Shown: positions 1 to 8,483 of the stretch, piece after piece | How positions within the stretch are numbered: position 1 is the stretch's first letter | Layout of the letters: the number at the start of each line of letters is the position of its first letter | Assembly (NCBI GenBank): GCA_007859745.1 | Contig: SMLU01000002.1 | Location: 364,942-428,941 of the forward strand | DNA: 64,000 nt | From: Phycisphaerae bacterium RAS1 | GTDB taxonomy: Bacteria; Planctomycetota; Phycisphaerae; UBA1845; Fen-1342 | Reading direction: 5' to 3' | The notes under the pieces: model-generated | The model's input: only the letters and a program-made list of their open reading frames with translations | Told to the model about the DNA's origin: nothing | Database searches by the model: none | Position numbers and translations under genes: made by a program

Positions 1-12
1 ACGGAGCACGAC

Positions 13-807
13 ATGGCATCCGAGCCTCTCCCCATCCTCGACGCCCTCCCCTCCGAGCCGCCGCGGGCGCTGCTCGACGACCCGACCTATCAGCAAACCG
101 TCGCCGCGATTCGCGCGCATCTGGAAACCGTCCAAAACCTTCCCGGCGTCGACCAGTTCATGCAGACCAAGTCCCTCGCGCAGGCGTTTTTTGACGAGCT
201 CAACGCCGCCCTCGCCCTCTATGACAAGCTGATCGACCACGCTCTGGCCTTCGACGGAAGCGACAAGACCATCCAGTGCCGCAAAGGCTGCTCCAACTGC
301 TGCATCGACCTCGTCCGCGGAATTACGACGCCTGAGATCATCAACATCTACCATCACGTCCGCCCCTGGCCCGACGCCCGCAAGCTGTTCGAGTATCACC
401 GCGACTCGGCCGAGATGTTCATGGAGATCATGCAGGCCAAGCTGCACGAAAACGAATTCTCCTTCGGTGGGCGCGACCCGCGCGTGGTCGAGTCGCACGT
501 CGAATACAATCGCCGCAACCGCCCCTGCGGCTTCCTCGACCGGGCCGCCGGCTGCTGCCGCATCTACCCCGTCCGACCCATCGCCTGCCGCTATTTCTTC
601 AGCTTTGACCCGCCGGAACTATGCAGCCCGCGCAGCGAGAGCTACCTGAGCCGCAAGACGCGCACCGTTCACCTGCCGGAGGAGATTCACAAATTGCTGC
701 TGGAGATCGGCCACAAGCTCGGTTTCCGCCCGTTGAATTACCTGTCCGGCGCGTTCTGCGGATTTGCGGCGGAAGTGATGAAAACGAAGCCAATCACCGT
801 GGTATGA
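13..807 (+). CDS. YkgJ-family cysteine-cluster protein (putative Zn/Fe-binding)
   Basis: 264 aa. The central region carries two Cys clusters: CRKGCSNCC at about residue 90, and CGFLDRAAGCCRIYPVRPIAC about 75 residues later. The CxxxCxxCC start and the C-x5-RP-x2-C end are the pattern of the YkgJ/UPF0153 family, thought to chelate zinc or an iron-sulfur centre; no reaction is established. No signal peptide or membrane segment is visible, so it is probably cytoplasmic. The ATG lies 12 bases from the window edge, so an upstream partner cannot be judged. It converges on the crotonase gene across a short palindrome. The family call is firm and the role unknown. Confidence 0.8.
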   Translation: MASEPLPILDALPSEPPRALLDDPTYQQTVAAIRAHLETVQNLPGVDQFMQTKSLAQAFFDELNAALALYDKLIDHALAFDGSDKTIQCRKGCSNCCIDLVRGITTPEIINIYHHVRPWPDARKLFEYHRDSAEMFMEIMQAKLHENEFSFGGRDPRVVESHVEYNRRNRPCGFLDRAAGCCRIYPVRPIACRYFFSFDPPELCSPRSESYLSRKTRTVHLPEEIHKLLLEIGHKLGFRPLNYLSGAFCGFAAEVMKTKPITVV

Positions 808-830
808 GCCCGCGCCGCCGCATTCGGGTG

Positions 831-851
831 GGACGGGCGTCCCGCCCGTCC
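831..851. repeat. TCC-loop palindrome between convergent genes
   Basis: Perfect stem GGACGGGCG / CGCCCGTCC around loop TCC. The same stem recurs near 33650, 36882, 42271 and 44246, there with loop TCT. It lies between two convergent stop codons, where it could act as a bidirectional attenuator. There is no T-run, so it is not a classical intrinsic terminator. Confidence 0.7.
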
Positions 852-854
852 CGT

Positions 855-1628
855 CTACAACTTTTCCGGCGACATCCACGACGGCGGACGCTTTTCGAGA
901 AACGCAGTCATGCCCTCGCGCGCGTCAGAGCACTTGAAGCAGGTCGCGAATTCCTCCGTCTCCTTCTTCCCGCCCAGCACGCGCTTGATGCGCTTGACCG
1001 CCTCGGGCGAGCCGGGACGCATCGCCTCAATCCAGCGCCCCAGGGTCGCATCCAGCGCATCGGCAGCCACCACCTCGTCCACCAGGCCGATGCGATAGGC
1101 CTCGTCCGCCGGGATGGCCTCGCCGGAGAAGAGCAGGCGCTTTGCCCGCGCCACGCCGATCAGCCGCGGCAGCCGCGTGATCCCGCCCCAGCCGGGGATC
1201 AGCCCCAGGCGCGACTCGGGCTGCCCGATTTTCGCCGCGCTGACCATGACCCGGAAACTTGCCGCCAGAGCCAGCTCGCACCCTCCGCCCAGCGCGTGGC
1301 CGTTGATGGCGGCGATGGTGATCTGCGGCATGGCCTCGACCGCGTCCAGCACATGATGCCCGTGCTTCGAGAGCGCCTGTCCGCGCGGCTCGTCGAAGCT
1401 CGACATCTCGGCGATGTCGGCCCCGGCGACGAACGTGCGCCCTTCGCCGCGGAACACGCAGAAACGAGCCTTCGCGTCGGCGGCGATCTTCTCCACCGCC
1501 GTCCCCAGCTCGCCCAGCACGCGCGAGCTGAGCACGTTCACGCCCCCGTCGGTGACGAGACGGACGGTGGCGACATCGCCCTCGCGGCTGCATTCGACGC
1601 GGGTCATCGGCCTGTCAGCGTTGCTCAT
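855..1628 (-). CDS. Enoyl-CoA hydratase/isomerase (crotonase) family protein
   Basis: 257 aa, normal crotonase length. The oxyanion-hole/active-site stretch [17 protein letters not shown] is present. Both glutamates used by classical hydratases can be seen, one in CELAL and one in [15 protein letters not shown]. The likely reaction is hydration of trans-2-enoyl-CoA to 3-hydroxyacyl-CoA. The start overlaps the end of the 3-hydroxyacyl-CoA dehydrogenase gene by 14 nt, so the two form one operon and would catalyse successive beta-oxidation (or reverse) steps. An internal ATG at 1607 is an alternative start that would remove the overlap. Substrate chain length cannot be read from the sequence. 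Confidence 0.88.
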   Translation of the reverse strand: MSNADRPMTRVECSREGDVATVRLVTDGGVNVLSSRVLGELGTAVEKIAADAKARFCVFRGEGRTFVAGADIAEMSSFDEPRGQALSKHGHHVLDAVEAMPQITIAAINGHALGGGCELALAASFRVMVSAAKIGQPESRLGLIPGWGGITRLPRLIGVARAKRLLFSGEAIPADEAYRIGLVDEVVAADALDATLGRWIEAMRPGSPEAVKRIKRVLGGKKETEEFATCFKCSDAREGMTAFLEKRPPSWMSPEKL

Positions 1629-2481
1629 AGTCGTAAAAACCCTTTCCGTTCTTGCGTCCGAGTTCGCCCGCGCGGACCTTCATGCGCAGCAGCGGGTGCG
1701 GGCGGTAGCGGTCTTCGCCCAGGTCGCGGTGAAGCACTTCCATGATGTTCAGGCAAACGTCCAGGCCGATCAGGTCGGCCGTCGCCAGCGGGCCCATCGT
1801 GTGGGCGCAGCCCAGCTTCATGATCTCGTCGATCGTGGGCGCGTCCGCGACGCCATCGCTGAAACAGGAGACGGCCTCGTTGATCAGCGGCATCAGCACG
1901 CGGTTGCTCACGAAACCGGGATAGTCGCGGACCCGCAGCGGCGTCTTGCCGAGCTGCTTCGAAAGATCGGTGACGAAGGCCACAACCGGTTCGGCGGTCT
2001 GGCGGCCGACGACGACTTCAACCAGCGCCATCAGCGGCACGGGGTTGAAGAAGTGCATGCCGATGAACCGGTCGGGCCGCTTGCTGGCGACGCCCAATTC
2101 GCTCACCGAGATGCTGCTCGTGTTGCTGGCGAACACCACGTCCGGCGGGCACAGCCCGCCCAGCTCGCTCCACACGTTCTTCTTGACGTTGATGTCTTCG
2201 AAGATGGCTTCGACGATCAGGTCGACCGACTTGCAGTCGCCCAGCGCGCCCGGCTTGAGGCATTTCTTCGCCTTTTCCCCCACATCGGCCGTAAGCTTGT
2301 TCTTGTTCACCAGCTTATCGATCGACTTGCCGATGCCGATGACGCCCGCGTCCACTGCGCCGGGCTTGGCGTCGACCATCACGACCGACCGGCCGGACTG
2401 TGCGAATACCTGCGCGATCCCCGCGCCCATCGTTCCGGCGCCGAGCACGGCGACGGAGCGGATATCGGTACGGATGTTCAT
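1615..2481 (-). CDS. 3-hydroxyacyl-CoA (3-hydroxybutyryl-CoA) dehydrogenase
   Basis: 288 aa, the length of short Hbd/PaaH-type enzymes. The N-terminal Rossmann motif is [14 protein letters not shown]. The catalytic region follows as [11 protein letters not shown] and [15 protein letters not shown], where the His is the catalytic residue of the family. The C-terminal helical domain ends GKGFYDY, as is typical. It oxidises 3-hydroxyacyl-CoA with NAD(P)+. The start has a strong ribosome-binding site (GGAGGAG, 8-nt spacer). It is the first gene of a two-gene operon with the downstream crotonase. Butyryl-level specificity is inferred from family length only. Confidence 0.9.
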   Translation of the reverse strand: MNIRTDIRSVAVLGAGTMGAGIAQVFAQSGRSVVMVDAKPGAVDAGVIGIGKSIDKLVNKNKLTADVGEKAKKCLKPGALGDCKSVDLIVEAIFEDINVKKNVWSELGGLCPPDVVFASNTSSISVSELGVASKRPDRFIGMHFFNPVPLMALVEVVVGRQTAEPVVAFVTDLSKQLGKTPLRVRDYPGFVSNRVLMPLINEAVSCFSDGVADAPTIDEIMKLGCAHTMGPLATADLIGLDVCLNIMEVLHRDLGEDRYRPHPLLRMKVRAGELGRKNGKGFYDYEQR

Positions 2482-2624
2482 ACGCGGACTCCTCCGTCGA
2501 TCCTGAATTTCGCAGCGATGAGGCTGCGCCAGAGATGCCGACAGGCGTATCGTCGCAGATCGAAGCCGGACTCGTCAACCGCGGAAATCGCGTGGAATTG
2601 TCGGGAACACCCGCACGGCGTTTC

Positions 2625-2748
2625 GATCCGAACCGCGCGCGTAAGCAAGCGTCCTGATCCGAGCCGCGCGCGTAAGCAAGCGTCCTGATCCGAGCCGCGC
2701 GCGTAAGCAAGCGTCTTGATCCGAGCCGCGCGCGTAAGCAAGCGGTTC
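2625..2748. repeat. 31-bp tandem repeat, four copies
   Basis: Four head-to-tail copies start at 2625, 2656, 2687 and 2718. The unit begins GATCCGAGCCGCGCGCG and continues with a TAAGCAAGCG block. Copies differ at one or two bases and there are no unique spacers. The unit belongs to the family that recurs at 15779-15915 and 16553-16682. The array fills the gap between the divergently oriented hydroxyacyl-CoA dehydrogenase start and the fliM stop. Confidence 0.85.
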
Positions 2749-2801
2749 TTGTGCCCCCGCTCCCTCACGGGCGCGGCTCGGAAAGAGATGTGGGATCGCC
2801 G

Positions 2802-3800
2802 CTACAGCGGCTCGTCAATCGCCGCCGGGCGGACCAGGCGGATGGCGCGCCGCCCGCGAAGCTGACCGGGCAGCCCGGCGAACTTCGTCCGCTGTTCGAT
2901 CTGAACCAGCATCGGCGCATCCGTGCGGCGATCAAGCTGGATCAGGTCGCCGGGCCGAAGGCTCCGCAAATCGCACAGGCGGATGCGCGTGCGCCCCAGG
3001 AACGCCGATATGCCGACCGTCGTGCGCATCAGGTTCCGGTGAATGCGCTCCTGCCGCGGGTCGGCGACGGCCTTCGGCCGGTACCCGAACCAGGATTGCG
3101 TCGCGAGTTTGCTGAGCACCGACTCGATGGTGTTGAAGGGCACGCACAAGCTCATGGTCCCGGCGGCCTGTCCGAGCTTGATGTCAAACGTGATGAAAAC
3201 CACGACTTCGCCGGGTGCGACAATGTGAACCAGGTGCGGATTGCTCTCCTGCTCCACCACCGCGAACTGCGTGTCCACCAGGTTTCGCCAGGCCTCGGAC
3301 AGGTGCAGCATGGCCCGTTCGACGATGCGCGCCACCAGCCGCCATTCGATCGTCGTGAGCGGACGCTGCGGGACGGCGGTCGCGCCGGACGCGCCTCCCA
3401 GCAGGCGATCGAGGATGGGATATACGATGAGCGGACTTATTTCGAGGCACATCTGCCCTTCGAGCGGCGGCGCCTGCAGCACCATGAGGCAGGTCGGGTT
3501 CGGGAGCGAGTGGATCAACTCGCCATAGGTGAGCTGCTCCACGCCGACCACGCGCACGTCGATAATGGTGCGCAAGAACCCCGAGAGCGTCGCGCCGAAA
3601 TTGCGCGCGAAGCCGTCATGAATCGACGAGAGGGCGCGGATGTGGTCCTTGCTGACCCGCTCCGGCCGCTGAAAGTCGTAGACCTTGTACTCAGGCGGCT
3701 TCGGAATCGGCCGCCCGGACACAGCCGGCTGCTCAGCGTCGCCCCCGCCGACGGCGGACAACAGGGCGTCAACTTCGGATTGGTCGAGTACTTCAGCCAT
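2802..3800 (-). CDS. fliM: Flagellar motor switch protein FliM
   Basis: 332 aa, normal FliM length. The N-terminus LDQSEVDALLSAV is the CheY-P-binding segment of FliM. The middle CheC-like domain includes RALSSIHDGFARNFGATLS and LMVLQAPPLEG, and the C-terminal SpoA-type surface domain follows. FliM sits in the cytoplasmic C-ring with FliG and FliN and sets rotation direction. No other flagellar gene is visible within 2.8 kb upstream or 12 kb downstream, which is unusual because fliM usually lies with fliN, fliL or fliP. Both flanks are repeat arrays. The identification is firm from the N-terminal motif and overall architecture. Confidence 0.92.
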   Translation of the reverse strand: MAEVLDQSEVDALLSAVGGGDAEQPAVSGRPIPKPPEYKVYDFQRPERVSKDHIRALSSIHDGFARNFGATLSGFLRTIIDVRVVGVEQLTYGELIHSLPNPTCLMVLQAPPLEGQMCLEISPLIVYPILDRLLGGASGATAVPQRPLTTIEWRLVARIVERAMLHLSEAWRNLVDTQFAVVEQESNPHLVHIVAPGEVVVFITFDIKLGQAAGTMSLCVPFNTIESVLSKLATQSWFGYRPKAVADPRQERIHRNLMRTTVGISAFLGRTRIRLCDLRSLRPGDLIQLDRRTDAPMLVQIEQRTKFAGLPGQLRGRRAIRLVRPAAIDEPL

Positions 3801-3869
3801 CTCTCATCCGTGCGCCCCGTCTTTTCAGACCTATCGGGTGGATCGGCCAGTCCGGCGCAGCACGCGCAG

Positions 3870-4035
3870 GCGCAGGCTGGGCTGAGCACGCGTAGGCTGG
3901 GCTGAGTACTCGAAGCCCAGCACGGCGAGCGGGCGGGCTGGGCTTCGAGTAGGCGTAGGCTGGGCTGAGCTTGCGAAGCCCAGCCCCTCGATCGCTGGGC
4001 TTCGAGTACTCAGCCCAGCCTACTCGTGCTCTACT
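3870..4035. repeat. Inverted-repeat cluster built on CTGGGCTTCGAGTACTCAG
   Basis: Several direct and inverted copies of a short palindromic unit (AGGCTGGGCTGAG, GAAGCCCAGC) fill the divergent gap between fliM and the ABC exporter genes. The last copy, near 3992-4023, can fold with arms CTGGGCT / AGCCCAG. No coding potential is seen. Promoters of both divergent units must lie in or beside this array. Confidence 0.75.
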
Positions 4036-4096
4036 CGTGCAGCCGGCGACGCGCGTCGCGCAAGGACTGCATGATCCGGTAGGATGACCCCCGATC

Positions 4097-5086
4097 ATGG
4101 TGCAGATTCAGGTCAACAAGCTGACCAAGACTTTTCGGGTTCCAGAGCGCGAGGCCGGGCTGCGGGCCGCGTTCACCGGCCTGTTTCGCCGTCGCTACAA
4201 GACCGTCCGGGCCGTCGAGGCGATCAGCCTGTCGATCCAGGAAGGCGAGATCGTCGGGTTCCTCGGCCCGAACGGGGCGGGCAAGACGACGACCCTCAAG
4301 ATGCTGACCGGCCTGCTGCACCCCGATTGCGGCGAGGCCAGCGTGCTCGGGTTCGTGCCGTGGCGACGCGAAGCGGCTTTCCTGCGGCAGATCAGCCTGC
4401 TCATGGGCCAGCGCAGCCAGCTCAACTGGGATCTGCCGGCGGCGGATTCGTTCGACGTCCAGCTCGCGATCTACGGCGTGGACCGGGTCGAAGGCCGCGC
4501 CACGCTGAAGCAACTCGTCGATCTCCTCGAAATCGGCGATCTGCTCAAAAAGCAGGTTCGCACGCTCTCGCTGGGCGAGCGGATGAAATGCGAACTGTGC
4601 ATGTCCCTGCTCTTCTGCCCGCGCGTCCTGTTTCTCGACGAGCCGACCATCGGCGTCGACATCACCATGCAGAGCCGCATCCGTCAGTTCATCGCGGATT
4701 ACAACCGGCGGCGCGGCGCCACCGTCATTCTGACTTCGCACTACATGGCGGACGTGACGGCCCTCTGCCGCCGCATCATCGTCATCAACCTGGGCAGGAT
4801 TCTCTTCGACGGGCCGCTCGCTGAGCTGAGCGCGCGGCTCTCACCCTACAAGGTGATCGCGATCGACCTGGAGCGCGACGTGGACGGCTACGCCTTCGAG
4901 CAGACCGGCGCCATCGTCTCGCGCGAGCCGCGCAAGGTCACGCTCAGCGTGGCCAAGGACGCCGCTCCGGCGGCGGCGGCGCGGTTGCTGGCTGACCTGC
5001 CGATTCTGGACTTGACGATCCAGGACCCGCCCATCGAGGACACCATCGAGCGCGCCTTTCGCTCCGCCCCCGAGGCCCGAGCATGA
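4097..5086 (+). CDS. ABC-2-type exporter, ATP-binding subunit (COG4586-like)
   Basis: 329 aa. Walker A is GPNGAGKTT, the signature is LSLGERMKCEL, Walker B is RVLFLDEPTIGVD and the switch His follows in TSHYMAD. The stretch RQISLLMGQRSQLNWDLPA is typical of the ABC ATPases that pair with ABC-2 permeases of the COG4587/COG3694 type. The C-terminal ~80 residues form the usual accessory domain. It would energise export of an unknown substrate at the inner membrane. The stop overlaps the permease start as ATGA, so the two are translationally coupled. The ribosome-binding site is weak. Substrate cannot be predicted. Confidence 0.9.
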   Translation: MVQIQVNKLTKTFRVPEREAGLRAAFTGLFRRRYKTVRAVEAISLSIQEGEIVGFLGPNGAGKTTTLKMLTGLLHPDCGEASVLGFVPWRREAAFLRQISLLMGQRSQLNWDLPAADSFDVQLAIYGVDRVEGRATLKQLVDLLEIGDLLKKQVRTLSLGERMKCELCMSLLFCPRVLFLDEPTIGVDITMQSRIRQFIADYNRRRGATVILTSHYMADVTALCRRIIVINLGRILFDGPLAELSARLSPYKVIAIDLERDVDGYAFEQTGAIVSREPRKVTLSVAKDAAPAAAARLLADLPILDLTIQDPPIEDTIERAFRSAPEARA

Positions 5087-5883
5087 GCCGCTTTCTGCGC
5101 GCCCTGGCGGCCATTTGGCGCGTGGCGCTCGCGGTCATGATCCAGTACCGCGGCGAAGTCATGCTCTGGGCGCTGTGGGGAATCATCTATCCAGCGGTGG
5201 CCCTGACCATGTGGTCCGCCGCCATCGGCGATGCCGGCGATATCCGCGGCTACGACCGGCGCGGTTTTGCGGCCTACTTTCTGGTCACGATGATCTGCGG
5301 CCACGTCTGCGCCGCCTGGGATGCGTATGAATTCGGCCACCTCGTGCGCAGCGGCGCGCTCTCGCCGCGGCTGCTGCGGCCGATCCTGCCGATGTGGTCG
5401 AGCCTGGCTGAGAACCTGGCCTACAAAACCGTGACTCTGACGATCCTGATACCGCTCTGGCTGGCTGTGGCCTGGGTCACGCACCCGCATTTCTCGACCA
5501 CGCCGGGACAGCTTCTGCTCGGGATGCTGAGCCTGGTGCTCGGAGCGCTCATTGCCTACGTCTGGGGTTACAACATCGCGCTGCTGGCATTCTGGACCAC
5601 CCGGACCGACGCGATCGGCGAGTTCTGGTTCGGCGGATCCCTGCTCCTGGGCGGACGGCTGGCCCCGCTGGCGCTTCTGCCGACGCCGCTCAAGTGGCTG
5701 GCGGCTTGCCTGCCGTTCCAGTGGGTCGTGTGGTTCCCGGCGCAAGTGCTGATCGGCAAGGCCGCCGCAGAGGAGATTGCTCTCGGGCTGCTGGCGCAAG
5801 TTGGCTGGCTGGCCGGCGGCGTGGCCGTCTTTCGCATCACCTGGCGGCGCGGGCTGCGGCAATACTCGGCGGTGGGAGCATAA
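5083..5883 (+). CDS. ABC-2 family permease subunit (COG4587-like)
   Basis: 266 aa with about six hydrophobic segments: around residues 20-45, 60-85, 115-145, 150-175, 185-205 and 230-255. The start overlaps the ATPase gene by 4 nt. The N-terminus, with RVALAVMIQYRGEVMLWALWG, fits the ABC-2 permease family encoded next to COG4586 ATPases. Such systems normally have a second, divergent permease (COG3694) in the same operon. Here the next gene is on the opposite strand, so the partner is missing locally, or this permease acts as a homodimer. A short palindrome follows the stop. Confidence 0.85.
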   Translation: MSRFLRALAAIWRVALAVMIQYRGEVMLWALWGIIYPAVALTMWSAAIGDAGDIRGYDRRGFAAYFLVTMICGHVCAAWDAYEFGHLVRSGALSPRLLRPILPMWSSLAENLAYKTVTLTILIPLWLAVAWVTHPHFSTTPGQLLLGMLSLVLGALIAYVWGYNIALLAFWTTRTDAIGEFWFGGSLLLGGRLAPLALLPTPLKWLAACLPFQWVVWFPAQVLIGKAAAEEIALGLLAQVGWLAGGVAVFRITWRRGLRQYSAVGA

Positions 5884-5887
5884 TCAG

Positions 5888-5911
5888 GACCCCGCACGGA
5901 AGTGCGGGGTC
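5888..5911 (+). terminator. Strong hairpin after exporter operon, no U-tract
   Basis: Perfect 10-bp stem GACCCCGCAC / GTGCGGGGTC with loop GGAA starts 5 nt after the exporter stop codon. No T-run follows, so factor-independent termination is uncertain. The loop matches the GGA/TCC loop shared by the dispersed hairpins of this window, so it may be a member of that repeat group. Confidence 0.5.
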
Positions 5912-5976
5912 TGCCCGACCGCCACTTCCCTGGCGGGTTCCGCTAGCTAGGCGCTCGGGGCAAACGGACGGGCGAT

Positions 5977-7080
5977 TCAGTTGCACCGCGTCTTTCGCGC
6001 CGCGCGGCCGACCACAAATCGTTGCAAAAACCCGATTCCCACGCCTGCCACGGCGGCCACGAGCGGAATCAGCGCCCGCCAGGCCGGCGTTGTCCGAGTC
6101 GCGGACGCATGCGCATCCGGTACGCCGCGGCCGGAGTAGAAATCCACGTCATACACAACCTGTCCCTGGTCGTCATAGAAGCGCTTATGGGCCGTCCCAT
6201 CGCTGTGGTATTCCGCGACGTTCGAATTGCGGTATTCCGGCAGAATTCTGATGTCCGCTTCCGTCAGCTCAGGATCGCTGCGGATGCCCACGGCCTGCAG
6301 GTGCCAGATCTGGTACTCGCTCAGGTTGAGCTCCGTCTGGACGTTCGGATTGACGACTGTGTGGATGACTTCAGACGGCAGTCGCTCGCCGTTCACTTCG
6401 GCGAATGCGAGCGCGATCATCTCCTGGCTTATCGGCTGGATGTTCCCGGCGTCCCATCGCGTGGTGTGAAGCGTGCGGAGCGCTGCGCCGTCCGGAGCGA
6501 GGTCGAGCTCGTAGTCGTGCCGGACGGCGCCATTCGCGGTAAACACTGTGACTGCGTAACGCCCGGCGCCGTCGTCGCTAATGGCACACCGAAGCTCCAC
6601 CGGGTACTCGCTGAACAACCGCAGAGTATTGAGCTGCGAGATCAATGCGTCATGTATCTGGACGTCAAGCGCCTGGAGGACCGGCCAGGTCGAAATGCCG
6701 GTCGCCAGGTGGGCCATGTCGACCACGCTGTAGACCGTCCGCCCGTTGCGGTCGGGGCGAAGATGCCGCGACACAACCGTCTCGTTCCAGATGCTGTATG
6801 CGACGGGCACGGCGCCATTCTCCTCATCATCCAGGAGCTTCTCCATCAGAGCGTTTGGTCGAACCACCGTGACCCGAAACGGGTAAACTAAGCCAGGTAT
6901 GAACTCACGCCAAAGCCCGAAGTCTCGCGGATCGGCGCCGAGCGGCGATTTGATCCCCCGGCACTCGATATCAACGACAAGGCGGTCAAGCCGCGCCAAC
7001 CGGGCGCGAATAACCTCCGTCATCGAAGCAACGTCGAGCGGCTGCACGGCGGCGACGGCCACCAATAGCACTGAAATCAT
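5977..7080 (-). CDS. Exported protein with C-terminal membrane anchor, unknown function
   Basis: 367 aa, no family recognised. The N-terminus MISVLLVAVAAVQPLDVASM is a short signal-like segment. The bulk is a soluble, beta-rich region. A hydrophobic stretch (ALIPLVAAVAGVGIGFL) lies near the C-terminus and is followed by basic residues, suggesting a tail anchor with the bulk outside the cytoplasm. The overall look (conversion of mean values, regression-like segments) resembles planctomycetal LolA-like hypothetical proteins, but no motif proves that. AAGGAAA precedes the ATG. It lies 40 nt downstream of the Cys-rich protein gene, so the two are probably one transcript. Confidence 0.7.
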   Translation of the reverse strand: MISVLLVAVAAVQPLDVASMTEVIRARLARLDRLVVDIECRGIKSPLGADPRDFGLWREFIPGLVYPFRVTVVRPNALMEKLLDDEENGAVPVAYSIWNETVVSRHLRPDRNGRTVYSVVDMAHLATGISTWPVLQALDVQIHDALISQLNTLRLFSEYPVELRCAISDDGAGRYAVTVFTANGAVRHDYELDLAPDGAALRTLHTTRWDAGNIQPISQEMIALAFAEVNGERLPSEVIHTVVNPNVQTELNLSEYQIWHLQAVGIRSDPELTEADIRILPEYRNSNVAEYHSDGTAHKRFYDDQGQVVYDVDFYSGRGVPDAHASATRTTPAWRALIPLVAAVAGVGIGFLQRFVVGRAARKTRCN

Positions 7081-7119
7081 CGGAGTTTCCTTGATGGGAG
7101 CTGTGTGAGCATGCTGAAA

Positions 7120-7491
7120 TCAGCACATGGGAACCGTGCAGTTCGTGCCGGTCTGGCTTCCCCCGGTACAAGTACCGATGTTGTTGGAGCCGCTCGTCCC
7201 CGGAAGGCAGTTTCCGGACATTCGCGCGCCGCATTTCTGGTTAGTTCCAATGTAGTTGCACGAGGAAGTCTCCCACTTCTCGCAGAGGTCTTGTATCCTG
7301 TCGTCCGTACAGTACGTACACGTACTCGAACCCCAGGGATGGCCCGGCGGCATCCAGCACGACTGACTCACCGCGCCGCACGCCTGTTGAAATACGCATC
7401 GGTAATTATCAATCCAGATTGGCTCGGCCACGCACCAGGTCGCAACGATCAGAAAGAACGCTGCCCGAACGGAAGCCAAAACGCGGGCCAT
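7120..7491 (-). CDS. Small secreted cysteine-rich protein
   Basis: 123 aa. A signal peptide (MARVLASVRAAFFLIVATWC) is followed by a mature part with 12 cysteines in about 100 residues, several as CTYC or spaced singles, with Gly/Ser/Thr-rich linkers. An even number of Cys in an exported protein suggests disulfides. The start at 7491 is preferred because GGAGG lies six bases upstream; a longer reading frame to 7623 lacks this and would begin inside the upstream gene. It overlaps the end of the MauE-like gene by 43 nt in another frame. No family is recognised. Its membrane neighbour may handle its thiols. Confidence 0.7.
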   Translation of the reverse strand: MARVLASVRAAFFLIVATWCVAEPIWIDNYRCVFQQACGAVSQSCWMPPGHPWGSSTCTYCTDDRIQDLCEKWETSSCNYIGTNQKCGARMSGNCLPGTSGSNNIGTCTGGSQTGTNCTVPMC

Positions 7492-7907
7492 CGGAACCTC
7501 CCAGGCGATGCCACCGCACGCGGCGTCGCCAATGACAGAAATAGCAGCATCGTGCACACCATCAACGCGATGACGTGATCCACCCATGCGCGCGTTGAGA
7601 GCTGGATCGGGAAGCAGTGGCACGCTTGCGTGCCCCCGGAAGATAGTTCAATGACGTGAACGGAGGCGAATGCGCCTGCGATCGTCGCCGTAAGAGTCCA
7701 GCCCGCGCCGCGCCACTGCGGCGTCGCGAGCAGCATCGCGGCGAGCACCTGAAGAAACAGCACGGCCTTGGCGACGAGCGGCGCCGATTCCGCAGAGAGC
7801 ATCCCGCTTTCGATCAAATACCGTACTAACCCACCGTCGAGCGACTTGACAACCGACGACCCCGTGAAAATAGCGGCCGGAACCACCCACCACATTCTCG
7901 GCTCCAC
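7449..7907 (-). CDS. MauE/DoxX-like four-helix membrane protein
   Basis: 152 aa with four predicted membrane helices, at about residues 5-25, 45-65, 70-95 and 115-135. ACHCFP sits between helices 3 and 4, in the place where MauE/DoxX proteins often carry CGCFG. MauE itself is needed to mature the disulfide-rich methylamine dehydrogenase small subunit; relatives are generally redox-linked membrane proteins. The start used is GTG at 7907; an in-frame ATG lies at 7895. It is the first gene of a minus-strand trio with the Cys-rich secreted protein and the 367-aa exported protein. The family is likely; thiol function is inference. Confidence 0.65.
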   Translation of the reverse strand: MEPRMWWVVPAAIFTGSSVVKSLDGGLVRYLIESGMLSAESAPLVAKAVLFLQVLAAMLLATPQWRGAGWTLTATIAGAFASVHVIELSSGGTQACHCFPIQLSTRAWVDHVIALMVCTMLLFLSLATPRAVASPGRFRWPAFWLPFGQRSF

Positions 7908-8483
7908 GCTGTTACATCGATAGCCGGCTCAAAACTACCGCCAGCTTGGAACTGCTGTCGGCACGCAACTACTGCCGGTTATAGACTTCGATCTGATGAA
8001 ACGTAACGCGCATGCCAGCCAAGTCAAGTCGCCGGGCCTGAATTATCATTGGATTTCTGAGAATTCGTTAGATTACTCGCCGTCAGGCTCGTCCTCAACC
8101 GTATCGGACCGTAATCCGTCCAGCGGAAACTTGCGCAATTCAATCGCGGGCGCCGCGGGCTGCGGCGCTACTCGGCGGTGGGCGCGTTACGCGCCCCGCC
8201 CGCCGCCCCCCTCCCCCCGTCTTGCACTTGCCGCGATGATTGTCTTGCATCGCGCCGCCCGTCAGAACGCGAAGCGCAAGCGAGCGCGGCGATGAGCGGA
8301 CTTGGCTCTTCCGACGGCCGCGCTCGCTTGCGCTTCGCGTTCTGAACGACCGCAGAACGGCCGCCCTCCGGGACGCTCCGCCTTTGCCTCAGCTTCGCCG
8401 CCGCGATTACAATCATAGGATTCCAGCAGTGCTCGCGTCGGTCACAACGGACCGGCTGCGGCGAGACCGCGAAGGAGCCCGGC
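7908..8483. other. Intergenic region with a long inverted repeat (8262-8345)
   Basis: No convincing gene is seen. Positions 8262-8289 and 8318-8345 are near-perfect inverted copies beginning TCAGAACGCGAAGCGCAAG, separated by 28 nt. The same inverted pair recurs at 54712-54775 and 61120-61180, and half of it at 15239-15266. No B12 riboswitch-like structure was recognised upstream of the mutase, although that enzyme uses adenosylcobalamin. Confidence 0.6.

Noticed and set aside
2625-2748. CRISPR-like repeat array
   Set aside because: Units are head to tail without unique spacers and no cas genes are present.
7996-8295. 99-aa plus-strand reading frame in the mutase leader
   Set aside because: Ends inside the inverted repeat and has no ribosome-binding site; low-complexity C-terminus.
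8350-8483. Cobalamin riboswitch upstream of the mutase
   Set aside because: No B12-box-like sequence or pseudoknot pattern recognised in the leader.
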